DNA of 64,000 nt from Bin125 sp026705025 (lineage in GTDB: Bacteria; Chloroflexota; Dehalococcoidia; Bin125), in the NCBI GenBank assembly GCA_026705025.1, contig JAPPBN010000026.1:280091-344090 (forward strand), read 5' to 3'. The translations under genes were made by a program, and so were the position numbers. The notes under the pieces are model-generated. The model saw only the letters and a list, made by a program, of their open reading frames with translations. It had not been told where the DNA came from and searched no databases. The first letter of the stretch is position 1, and each line of letters starts with the position of its first letter. Below, piece after piece: positions 24,971-32,378 of this stretch.

Positions 24971-26248
24971 ATGTCTGAACAGCCGCCAATCCCGCGACCC
25001 GAACAGCGTCCCTTGCCGCCCGCCCCCGGCGCAGGCCAGCGCCGGATCGTTCTGCCGCCGCATCGACAGCGGGCGCGACGCCCCCGTTCGGTGCGCGTCC
25101 GCGAATGGGTGCGCAAGAACCTGTTCCCCTCGACCGGCGGCACCCTGCTGACCCTGATCGCCGCTGCGATCATGGGGGCGATCGTCGTGGGCGTCGTCAT
25201 CTTCATCTTCTTCGGCGCGAACTGGCAGGTCATCACCCACAACCGCTGGCTGCTGTTCGCGGGCGGATTCCCCCACGAGGAAGCCTGGAGACTCTGGGTC
25301 AGCATCGCCGTCGTATTTGCCCTGATTGGCGCCGCCTACGGCACATGGTCCTCGTTCGGCCGGCGCGACCATCTCTTCGTCCTCTTGGTCGGCGGCTTCG
25401 TCATTTTCCTGATGGCCCACGGCGGCGCCGCGATCTGGTCCACCCTCTACTTCCTGATTGCCATCGGTTGCATGTACCTGGGTTACGCGGCGACCGTCTG
25501 GATGCCGCGAGAGACTTCAACCCTACGGACCTTCCAGGTGCGCCTGGTCGGCGGGCTGCTGGCGATCTCGCTGCCGCTTGTCCTGATCATCCTGCTGGTC
25601 GGCGGAGAAGTAGGTCCGCGCCACCTGGACGGGTTTGTCCTGAACCTGATCCTGGCGCCCGTCGGCATCGTCGGCGGGGTCGTTCTCGGTATCCCGCTGG
25701 CGCTCGGACGAGCATCGCGGCTGCGATCGATCTCACTCACCTGCACGGCCTACATCGAGATCGTCCGCGGGGCGCCGTTACTCGGCTGGCTCTTCGTAGC
25801 GCTCTTCATCCTCGACGATGTCATCGGCGGCGATTTGATCATCCGCGCCATGGTCGTGATGGCCGTGTTTACCGGCGCCTACATGGCCGAGTACATTCGC
25901 GGCGCGTTGCAGGCGCTGCCCCGCGGCCAGTTTGAGGCCGCACAAGCCGTCGGCCTCACGGAGATGCAGCGCACGCGCCTGATCATCATGCCACAGGCGC
26001 TGCGCATTTCGATTCCACCGATGGTCGGCCAGGCCATCTCAATCTGGAAAGACACCACCCTGGTGACGGTGATTCTGCCCCTGAGAGAATTGAAGGGCAA
26101 CGCCGACTCGGCCATCGCACAGTTCGAGTTCACGCCCGACCGGATCGAAGCCTACGTCTTCGTCGCCGTCATCTTCTGGATTGTCGCCTTCGCGATGTCT
26201 CGCATCTCTCAACGAGTCGAGCGCGCACAGGGTGTCGGCGAACGCTAG
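24971..26248 (+). CDS. aapM: Amino-acid ABC transporter permease (AapM/BztC-like)
   Basis: This is the 425-residue partner permease. A Pro/Arg-rich N-terminus of about 50 residues precedes the helices; the C-terminal BPD-transport domain has YIEIVRGAPLLGWLFVALFI and the EAA loop FEAAQAVGLTEMQRTRLII. The family-typical second half ends AFAMSRISQRVERA. It follows the first permease closely and almost certainly forms a heterodimer with it. The hicAB pair lies directly downstream on the other strand, with only four bases between the two stop codons. Confidence 0.94.
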   Translation: MSEQPPIPRPEQRPLPPAPGAGQRRIVLPPHRQRARRPRSVRVREWVRKNLFPSTGGTLLTLIAAAIMGAIVVGVVIFIFFGANWQVITHNRWLLFAGGFPHEEAWRLWVSIAVVFALIGAAYGTWSSFGRRDHLFVLLVGGFVIFLMAHGGAAIWSTLYFLIAIGCMYLGYAATVWMPRETSTLRTFQVRLVGGLLAISLPLVLIILLVGGEVGPRHLDGFVLNLILAPVGIVGGVVLGIPLALGRASRLRSISLTCTAYIEIVRGAPLLGWLFVALFILDDVIGGDLIIRAMVVMAVFTGAYMAEYIRGALQALPRGQFEAAQAVGLTEMQRTRLIIMPQALRISIPPMVGQAISIWKDTTLVTVILPLRELKGNADSAIAQFEFTPDRIEAYVFVAVIFWIVAFAMSRISQRVERAQGVGER

Positions 26249-26252
26249 CCCC

Positions 26253-26546
26253 TCAGTCGGCCACCTTGGCCGCCTCGTGCTCCTCAGATTCCAAAAGCGG
26301 GTACTCGGGCTCGGCGAACCGGGCGCCCTCGGGCACGTTGACCTCAACCACGGCGGCATCAACGCAAGTATGCGCCGGCAGCGCCTCGTCGTCTTCGACG
26401 TAAGCCTCAATGTGGAACTCGATCGCCTCGCGGATCATCTCCTTCGTCTCCTCGAAAGTGTCGGCAGCCGCGACGCAACCTGGGAGGTCCGGTACAAATG
26501 CGCACCAGTTGTTAGGGGCCTGTTCGAACACCACAACGTACTTCAT
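26253..26546 (-). CDS. hicB: HicB-family antitoxin
   Basis: The 97-residue protein starts MKYVVVFEQAPNNWCAFVPD and continues LPGCVAAADTFEETKEMIREA, the classic HicB RNase-H-like domain pattern that occludes the HicA active site. The tail is acidic (EYPLLESEEHEAAKVAD), and no helix-turn-helix or ribbon-helix-helix is evident, so autoregulation is uncertain. ATG overlaps the hicA stop (ATGA). The pair is inserted between the permease and ATPase genes of the transporter, on the opposite strand. Confidence 0.93.
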   Translation of the reverse strand: MKYVVVFEQAPNNWCAFVPDLPGCVAAADTFEETKEMIREAIEFHIEAYVEDDEALPAHTCVDAAVVEVNVPEGARFAEPEYPLLESEEHEAAKVAD

Positions 26547-26746
26547 CGAACATCCTCTTCCTTGAGACCAGCTTGGTCCAGAGTACCCTTCCAGGTCTTG
26601 ATCTTCAGATCAGTAGACGGCCGTCCGGCAATCGTCACGGTCCCCGGCTTCGCTGGGTGTTTGTAATGCCGATGACTGCCCCGCTGACGCACGAAGTACC
26701 AGCCGTCCGCCTCAACGATTTCGATGGCCTTTCTGACTTTCGGAAT
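26543..26746 (-). CDS. hicA: HicA-family mRNA interferase toxin with apparent ATT start
   Basis: This 67-codon gene has the HicA signature: IVEADGWYFVRQRGSHRHYK with the catalytic His in GSH (His25), then PGTVTIAGRP and a C-terminal helix GTLDQAGLKEEDVR. Relatives begin MPKVR; here the equivalent codons are ATT-CCG-AAA-GTC-AGA at 26746, and an in-frame TGA lies only two codons upstream. No ATG, GTG or TTG exists before the conserved core, the first GTG being codon 19. The gene thus either starts at ATT, a rare initiator, or has lost its start codon. The stop overlaps hicB. Confidence 0.85.
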   Translation of the reverse strand: MPKVRKAIEIVEADGWYFVRQRGSHRHYKHPAKPGTVTIAGRPSTDLKIKTWKGTLDQAGLKEEDVR

Positions 26747-26856
26747 CGGTCAACGACGCCACCAGAAGCCTTGCCGTTTCACATCGAGACCACTTCGCGT
26801 TCCGGCCTGAGTACCATTAGCATCGCAGCAGGGTGACGAAGATCGAAGGACGCGCA

Positions 26857-27708
26857 ATGCCAGACGAACTATCGCCGGCGGAGATCATTGCCGAGTCGGC
26901 AGGCCCCAAGGCGGCATCATCCGCAACAGCGGAAGCGAACGGCGACGCCGAGGTGTATTCCCCTCGACTGGCCGGTTCGAAGGACATGATCGTCACCGAG
27001 CATGTCGACAAGTGGTTCGGTGATTTCCAGGCACTCGATGACGTTTCATTGAGAATCAAAGAGCACGAAATCGTCGTCATCCTCGGACCGTCCGGGTCCG
27101 GCAAGTCAACCTACATTCGCTGCCTCAACCGGCTGGAAGAGCACGACGCTGGACGGATTGTGATCGACGGGATCGAGCTCAACGAAGACGTCCGCGCCCT
27201 GGCCGCGATTCGCGAAGAAGTCGGGATGGTCTTCCAGCAGTTCAACCTCTTCCCGCATCTGTCGGTGCTGAGCAACATCACGCTCGGCCCGCAGAAAGTG
27301 CGGCACATGCCCAAGCTCGAGGCCGAAGCGCTGGCCATGCAGTTGCTTGAGCGCGTGGGCATTCCCGAACAGGCCGACAAGTTTCCCTCCCAGCTCTCCG
27401 GTGGTCAGCAACAGCGCGTCGCGATTGCGCGTGCCCTCGCCATGCAGCCAAAGATCATGCTCTTTGACGAGCCGACCTCGGCGCTCGACCCCGAGATGAT
27501 CAAGGAAGTGCTGGACGTCATGCAGGAGCTGGCAGAGTCCGGCATGACGATGATCGTCGTCACACACGAGATGGGCTTCGCCCGCGAGGTCGCCGATCGG
27601 CTCGTCTTCTTCGACGAGGGCGCGCTGGTCGAACAGGGCACCCCCGAGCACTTCTTCACCAACCCGCGCGAGGAACGCACCAAGCTGTTCCTCAGCCAGA
27701 TCCTCTGA
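26857..27708 (+). CDS. aapP: Amino-acid ABC transporter ATP-binding protein (AapP/BztD-like)
   Basis: The 283-residue ATPase energises uptake. Walker A is ILGPSGSGKSTYIRC, the Q-loop MVFQQFNLFPHLSV, the ABC signature QLSGGQQQRVAIARALAM, Walker B KIMLFDEPTSALDPE, and the switch His is in IVVTHEMGFARE. An extra 45-residue N-terminal stretch precedes the nucleotide-binding domain. ATG at 26857 was chosen because GAAGGA lies six bases upstream; GTG at 26833 is in frame. It is separated from the permeases by hicAB, so it may need its own promoter in the 26747-26856 interval, where nothing strong is seen. Confidence 0.94.
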   Translation: MPDELSPAEIIAESAGPKAASSATAEANGDAEVYSPRLAGSKDMIVTEHVDKWFGDFQALDDVSLRIKEHEIVVILGPSGSGKSTYIRCLNRLEEHDAGRIVIDGIELNEDVRALAAIREEVGMVFQQFNLFPHLSVLSNITLGPQKVRHMPKLEAEALAMQLLERVGIPEQADKFPSQLSGGQQQRVAIARALAMQPKIMLFDEPTSALDPEMIKEVLDVMQELAESGMTMIVVTHEMGFAREVADRLVFFDEGALVEQGTPEHFFTNPREERTKLFLSQIL

Positions 27709-27710
27709 TT

Positions 27711-27743
27711 CCCTCTCCCCCTGGGAGAGGGCTAGGGTGAGGG
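27711..27743. repeat. Dispersed hairpin repeat (CCCTCTCCC...GGGAGAGGG..AGGGTGAGGG)
   Basis: Stem CCCTCTCCC (27711-27719) pairs with GGGAGAGGG (27723-27731) around a three-base loop, followed by GCTAGGGTGAGGG. The inverse copy is at 61804-61837. The 3' part supplies the GAGGG that serves as ribosome site for the next gene, and the hairpin could also terminate aapP transcription. Confidence 0.8.
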
Positions 27744-27748
27744 TTCCG

Positions 27749-28465
27749 ATGACCGATCTCAGCGGCGTTCGAGCGCTGACCTTCGACGTGTTCGGGACCG
27801 TCGTCGATTGGCACTCCTCGGTTTCAGCCGAAGTCGCCGCGTTTCTCGAGCGCCACGGCGTCGAGGCTGACGCTGGCTTGTTCACCGACCGCTGGCGCCG
27901 CGAAGGCTACGCCGGCGGCATGCGCCTGGTGCGAGACGGTGAACTGCCTTTCCAGACCGCCGACCAGCTGCACCTTCGCATGCTGAAGATTCTGCTGGAG
28001 GAACTGAGCATCGAGACCGAGCTCGCCGAGGTAGAGGAGCTCAACCGGGCCTGGCATCGGCTGCATCCATGGATCGACTCGCCCGGCGGACTGCAGCGCT
28101 TGCGCTCGCGCTTCGTCGTCTCGACGCTGTCCAATGGCAACGTCGACCTGCTGGTCAACATGGCCAAATTCGGCGCTCTGCCCTGGGATTGCGTCCTCTC
28201 GGCTCAGATCACCGGAGCGTTCAAGCCCGAGCCACAGTGCTACCAGCGCGCAGCCGAGCTACTGGGCTGCGGGTCGCACGAGGTGATGATGGTCGCCGCC
28301 CATCAGGGTGACCTGCTCGCCGCCGCCAGGACCGGCATGAGAACTGCCTTCGTCCCCCGGCCCGACGAAGCCGGCCCCAACTTTCCCGTCGACCTCACCC
28401 CCGACCCCTCCTTCGACATCGTCGCCACCGACTTCCACGACCTCGCAACCAAACTCAACTGTTGA
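27749..28465 (+). CDS. HAD-superfamily hydrolase, haloacid dehalogenase type II-like
   Basis: The 238-residue protein opens with motif I as LTFDVFGTVVDWHSS, where the first Asp is the nucleophile. Motif II is VVSTLSNGN, motif III has the Lys in TGAFKPEPQCYQRA, and motif IV is degenerate (MMVAAHQGDLLAA, where the usual VASHxxDLxAA is recognisable). This pattern matches L-2-haloacid dehalogenase relatives, which release halide from 2-haloacids, although many homologues are general phosphatases. Start at 27749 follows GAGGG from the upstream repeat; a GTG four codons earlier is possible. Confidence 0.9.
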   Translation: MTDLSGVRALTFDVFGTVVDWHSSVSAEVAAFLERHGVEADAGLFTDRWRREGYAGGMRLVRDGELPFQTADQLHLRMLKILLEELSIETELAEVEELNRAWHRLHPWIDSPGGLQRLRSRFVVSTLSNGNVDLLVNMAKFGALPWDCVLSAQITGAFKPEPQCYQRAAELLGCGSHEVMMVAAHQGDLLAAARTGMRTAFVPRPDEAGPNFPVDLTPDPSFDIVATDFHDLATKLNC

Positions 28466-28494
28466 GCACCGCCTCCTCAGACTCCAGGTCCGAT

Positions 28495-28515
28495 GCCCCG
28501 CACTTGATGCGGGGC
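28495..28515. repeat. Palindrome GCCCCGCA-CTTGA-TGCGGGGC
   Basis: This perfect eight-base-pair stem lies 30 bp after the haloacid dehalogenase-like gene and may serve as its terminator. A diverged copy, GCCCCGCACCTGATGCTGGGGC, is at 36052-36073, so it is another dispersed hairpin family. Confidence 0.7.
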
Positions 28516-28739
28516 CCAGACCGCGATCGCCAAGTGGAGCAGAGCGCCAGCGCCTTGACTCGATCGGCACGGACCCGCAGCAATCGCCTCGCTGCCCGCT
28601 CTGGCGCCGACCCAACCGGCATCGTCAACCACGACGCGTTCACCTGGCGCGCCAGACCCACCCCGCGCAGTTCAATCCCATATGGTCAGAACATCAGTCC
28701 TTGCACAACTATGGAGCGGCCCTCAATGTCTATTGCAAC

Positions 28740-28950
28740 CCGGTACACCCGCCAGCACACCCGAACGGATCCGAACAGGACCGAACATGCAGGACCCGCT
28801 AGATGCCTGAAGAAACCTGAAAAAACCTGAAAAATGCTGAAACCCCTGAGTCCACGATCTCTAGTGTTTTGCTGGACATCGCGCCCGCGACGCTCGTTTT
28901 CCCACCCGAGAAAAAAGTTTCGCCGAAAACCTGAAACCGTCGTCCGCCGA
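28740..28950 (-). repeat. Phased 10-bp repeat element, copy D (fills the 28466-29012 gap)
   Basis: No gene is seen between the HAD gene and the crotonase at 29013. Two repeat blocks stand out on the plus strand: CCGAAC at 28761, 28771 and 28781, and CTGA at 28807, 28817, 28827 and 28837, both at 10-bp steps. Then follow CTAGTGTTTTGCTGG (28862-28876), AAAAAAGTTTCGCCGAAAA and another CTGA. Read on the minus strand, the order is T-rich tract, CCAG/CTAG hairpin, a TTCAGG block and a GTTCG block, the same order as in the copies at 61380-61790. Confidence 0.65.
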
Positions 28951-29012
28951 ACCAGATTCGACCTTCACCGGTCGGTAGTCTGTACAGGCTTGAGCAGCAC
29001 CTGGAGCACGAC

Positions 29013-29810
29013 ATGACCCTCAACCCCGACGCATACACCACCATTGACATCGACAAGCGCTCCGACGGTGTGACCGTTGCCACGTTGAATCGGCCGGAGA
29101 AGCTGAACGCCGTCAACTCGGCCATGCACCGCGAGCTGGCGTCATTGCCCCTCGACGCCAACCGCGACCATGAGGTCCGCGTCCTGGTTCTGACCGGCGC
29201 CGGTCGCGCATTCTGCGCCGGCGGCGACTTCTCCGCCGATCGCGACGAGCCGATGGGCGGCCGCTATCTGAATCGCATGAATGAAGCGAGATTGATCGTC
29301 GACAACTGGCTCGACTGCGAGAAGCCCGTGGTCTGCGCTGTCAACGGCTACGCCCTCGGTCTGGGCGCCACGGTCGCGCTGATGGCCGACGTCGTCTACA
29401 TCGGACGCTCCGGCGTCCTCGGCGACACACACGTCAATATGGGCATCGGCGCCGGCGACGGCGGCGGCGTGATCTGGCCAATGCTGGTCGGACCCTCGCG
29501 AGCCAAGTACTTTCTCATGACCGGCGAGCACATTCGCGCCGAGCAGGCGAAAGAACTCGGGCTGGTCCAGGATGTCGTCGAAGACGACGACCTGATGCCG
29601 ACGGCTCTGGCGCTCGCCGAGCGCCTCTCGAACGGTCCGCTGGCCGCGATCTCCGCGTCCAAGGTGCCGATCAACAAGTGGATCAAGCACGTATCCAACC
29701 TCGTCCTGCCGCTTTCGCTGTCGATGGAAGAGGCGACCATGTCCGGTCCGGATGCCGCGGAAGCGCAGGCGGCATTCCGAGAGAAGCGCCAACCGAACTA
29801 TCGACGTTAA
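29013..29810 (+). CDS. Enoyl-CoA hydratase/isomerase family protein (non-hydratase type)
   Basis: This 265-residue crotonase-fold protein has oxyanion-hole segments GAGRAFCAGGDFSADRD and NGYALGLGATVALMADVV. Both glutamates of true hydratases are absent (Thr in GLGATVAL; His in GDTHVNMG), but an Asp occurs in GIGAGDGGGVIWPML, the position used by some isomerase or hydrolase members. Enoyl hydration is therefore not the safest call. The gene is preceded by an intergenic repeat element, and its promoter is not evident. Confidence 0.9.
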   Translation: MTLNPDAYTTIDIDKRSDGVTVATLNRPEKLNAVNSAMHRELASLPLDANRDHEVRVLVLTGAGRAFCAGGDFSADRDEPMGGRYLNRMNEARLIVDNWLDCEKPVVCAVNGYALGLGATVALMADVVYIGRSGVLGDTHVNMGIGAGDGGGVIWPMLVGPSRAKYFLMTGEHIRAEQAKELGLVQDVVEDDDLMPTALALAERLSNGPLAAISASKVPINKWIKHVSNLVLPLSLSMEEATMSGPDAAEAQAAFREKRQPNYRR

Positions 29811-29919
29811 CCCCGATTTCCAATTCCTCGATAGGCTGATGCGTAGTGCGGGGTGGGCTGCGTCGTCGAGGCTCTGACGTGGCCGGGCGTCGATATCGAT
29901 GATTGGCAGGCTTCCTCAC

Positions 29920-31578
29920 ATGCCCCTGCGTCTGTTGCTGTCCCCGCGCGGAGCCCCGTACGCCGCGTGGCTGACCGCGTGGTTGCTCATCATGCTTCCG
30001 CTGATCGCGGTGACTGCGTGTACAGACAGCGTCCCCCAGGATGACCAGCCGCAGGCCCAACGACAGCAGCAGAGTGATGCGCAGCAAGACCAGTCCGCAG
30101 AGCCCGACGCCTCGCAGACCGCGGCTGATGAGCAACAGGAAGATGCCGACCAGCACGGCGCAGCAGTGGACAGTCAGCAAGGCGATGAAAGTCAATCCTC
30201 TGCTGCCGACGCGATGCAACGCGATCGGCAGGAATCTCAGCAACAGACCCAGAGCTACGGTTCGGCCGACCCCTACGGCGATGGTGAAGACGGTGACGAC
30301 AGCGCACAGGACGACCAACCGGTCACACCCCCGGTGCCGCCGGTGCGCCAGTGGCTGGCTGAAGGAGTCCCCCTCGCGCCCAGCGTGCCGGCCGAGGGTG
30401 ACGAATATGGCTGGTCGGCGGTCATCGAGGGCGACATCATCGCCATTGGCGCGCCCTACCACGACGAACTCGGCGAGGACACCGGCGCGGTGTTCATTTT
30501 CGAGCGGATCGACGGCGAATGGATCGAGACCGCCTACCTGCTGCCGCCCTTCCCCGACCCGCTCGGCTGGTTCGGCCGCTGGCTCGCGATCGACGACGGA
30601 CGAATCGTGATCGGAGCACCGTACGAGGACGGGTTGCGGGAAGACGGCAGCCGGATCGACGACTCCGGCGTCGCATATGTCTACGAGAAAGTCAATGGCG
30701 AATGGACGCGCACCGGCACGTTGTTGCCGCAGACGCCGTACTCGGGGGCGTCGTTCGGCTGGAGCGTGGCCATCTCCGGCGAGCGGATCGCGGTTTCAGC
30801 CTGGGAAGCGCCGCTCTTCGGCATGCAGACCGGCTCCGTGACGATCTTCACCCAGCACAAGGGACTTTGGCGGGCGGAAGCGGTGCTGCAGCCGGCCGAG
30901 GCGAGCGAACGGATGATGTTCGGACGAGACATCGAGCTGCAGGGCAATGTCCTGGCCGTTGGCGCGCCCGGCGACGACACCATTGCCGAGGACGCCGGCG
31001 CCGTCTATGTCTGGCACTACTACAACGACGAGTGGAACTTCGCCGGCAGGCTGGTCGCCGCCGACGGCATCGCCCACGACCGGCTTGGTTCGCAGGTCGC
31101 GCTGCACCAGCCCTGGCTCGCGGCCGGCGCCTACGACCACGACGATCCCTTCTGGAGCGCCGGAGCCACCTATGTCTGGAAGTTGGACAACCTCTGGGAG
31201 TTCCATGCCAAGCTCGAAGCCTCGGACATGCAACCCGGCGATTGGTTTGGTTACTCGGTCGACATCCAGGGCGATTTCATGGTCATCGGTGCGCCCCATC
31301 GGGGCCATCCCGAGACCGGCACCTATCGCAGCGGCGCGGCCTACGCATTCGAGCTGAGCGACGACCAGTGGCTCGAGGTCGGCGTGCTCGGCCCGGTCGA
31401 CGCCGTCGAAGCCGGTGAGCGGGCCGAGTTCGGCTGGGTCACCGAGATCCATGGAACCACTGCCGTCGTCGGAGCCTGGCTCGCTGACACCGACGCCGGC
31501 GGCGTGGATGCAGGCGCAGCAGCCGTCTATGAGATCCCAACCAACGGCGAAGACGCCGACAGCCCCGCGGACGAGTAG
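29920..31578 (+). CDS. Lipoprotein with Gln/Asp-rich linker and FG-GAP beta-propeller repeats
   Basis: The 552-residue exported protein has a signal peptide (WLTAWLLIMLPLIA) ending in the lipobox AVTAC, with Cys34 lipidated. Residues about 35-145 are Gln/Asp/Ser-rich and disordered, ending PPVPPVRQWL. The rest holds about six repeats of the pattern FGxSVxxxGxxxxVGAP (YGWSAVIEGDIIAIGAP, FGYSVDIQGDFMVIGAPHRG), the FG-GAP repeat of integrin-like propellers. It probably forms a surface propeller for binding or adhesion; ligands are unknown. The start at 29920 is preferred over 29899, because GGCAGG lies at good distance. The linker resembles that of the amino-acid binding lipoprotein at 22343. 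Confidence 0.9.
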   Translation: MPLRLLLSPRGAPYAAWLTAWLLIMLPLIAVTACTDSVPQDDQPQAQRQQQSDAQQDQSAEPDASQTAADEQQEDADQHGAAVDSQQGDESQSSAADAMQRDRQESQQQTQSYGSADPYGDGEDGDDSAQDDQPVTPPVPPVRQWLAEGVPLAPSVPAEGDEYGWSAVIEGDIIAIGAPYHDELGEDTGAVFIFERIDGEWIETAYLLPPFPDPLGWFGRWLAIDDGRIVIGAPYEDGLREDGSRIDDSGVAYVYEKVNGEWTRTGTLLPQTPYSGASFGWSVAISGERIAVSAWEAPLFGMQTGSVTIFTQHKGLWRAEAVLQPAEASERMMFGRDIELQGNVLAVGAPGDDTIAEDAGAVYVWHYYNDEWNFAGRLVAADGIAHDRLGSQVALHQPWLAAGAYDHDDPFWSAGATYVWKLDNLWEFHAKLEASDMQPGDWFGYSVDIQGDFMVIGAPHRGHPETGTYRSGAAYAFELSDDQWLEVGVLGPVDAVEAGERAEFGWVTEIHGTTAVVGAWLADTDAGGVDAGAAAVYEIPTNGEDADSPADE

Positions 31579-32358
31579 CTAGCGATCCGGCCCTCGTACC
31601 GTGACGCCGCCGTCGACGGGCAGGATCACGCCGGTCACGTACTTCGCCTCATCGCTGGCCAGGAAGACAGCCGCCCAGGCAATGTCCCAGGGTTCGCCCT
31701 CCTGCTTCAGCAGGCTGGCATTCTTCCGACGCTCGCGCAGCTCCTCCGACATCCCCGCCGAGTAGACCATCGGCGTGTACACCGGACCGGGCATGATGCA
31801 GTTCGCTCGGATCCCGTCGCGGCCGTGGTCAACCGCCAGTGCCTGCGTCAGTGTCGCCACCGCCGCCTTGCTCACGCTGTACGCCGTCAGACCTCGAGGC
31901 CGCAGCGCGGCGATCGAAGACACATTCGTAATCGTCCCGCCGCCGCTCTCGCGCAGCGCCGGGACCGCGTGCTTGCATGTCAACATCATCGAGGTCACGT
32001 TGACGCGCTGAACATGCTCCCACTCAACCTCCGACACGTCCTCGACCGTGCCGCGCCCACCAATCCCAACATTGTTGTGCAGCACATCGAGCTTCCCGTA
32101 TCGGCTGACCGCGTCCGACACGATCCGCGCGCAGTCCTCGGTCGACGTGACGTCCGCGACGGCGATTGCCGCGTCATGGCCCTCGGCCCGGATCATGTCC
32201 AGCGTCGCCTGAGCCGCCGCCTCATCGCGGTCGACGAGCAACAGGTCTGCACCCTCGCGAGCAAAGAGAATCGCCGTCGCCCGACCATTGCCAATCCCGG
32301 CGGCGCGAGACCCCGCGCCCGTCACAATCGCAGATTTGCCGTTTAATCGGTCGGGCAT
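31579..32358 (-). CDS. Short-chain dehydrogenase/reductase (SDR)
   Basis: The 259-residue NAD(P)-dependent oxidoreductase has a Rossmann start SAIVTGAGSRAAGIGNGRAT (a longer glycine loop than usual), the NNVGIGG version of NNAG, the catalytic serine in NVSSIAAL, and the YSVSK pair of Tyr and Lys. A C-terminal YVTGVILPVDGG is typical of classical SDRs. Asp after the second strand (LLLVDRDEA) favours NAD over NADP. It is downstream of an MFS gene by 20 bp and probably cotranscribed. Substrate is unknown. Confidence 0.93.
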   Translation of the reverse strand: MPDRLNGKSAIVTGAGSRAAGIGNGRATAILFAREGADLLLVDRDEAAAQATLDMIRAEGHDAAIAVADVTSTEDCARIVSDAVSRYGKLDVLHNNVGIGGRGTVEDVSEVEWEHVQRVNVTSMMLTCKHAVPALRESGGGTITNVSSIAALRPRGLTAYSVSKAAVATLTQALAVDHGRDGIRANCIMPGPVYTPMVYSAGMSEELRERRKNASLLKQEGEPWDIAWAAVFLASDEAKYVTGVILPVDGGVTVRGPDR

Positions 32359-32378
32359 GAGTCTGCTCCCATCATTCT

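Noticed and set aside
28495..28515. Rho-independent terminator with certainty
   Set aside because: The stem is perfect but no T run follows, and a second copy elsewhere shows that it is a dispersed repeat, so it is listed only as a repeat with possible terminator effect.
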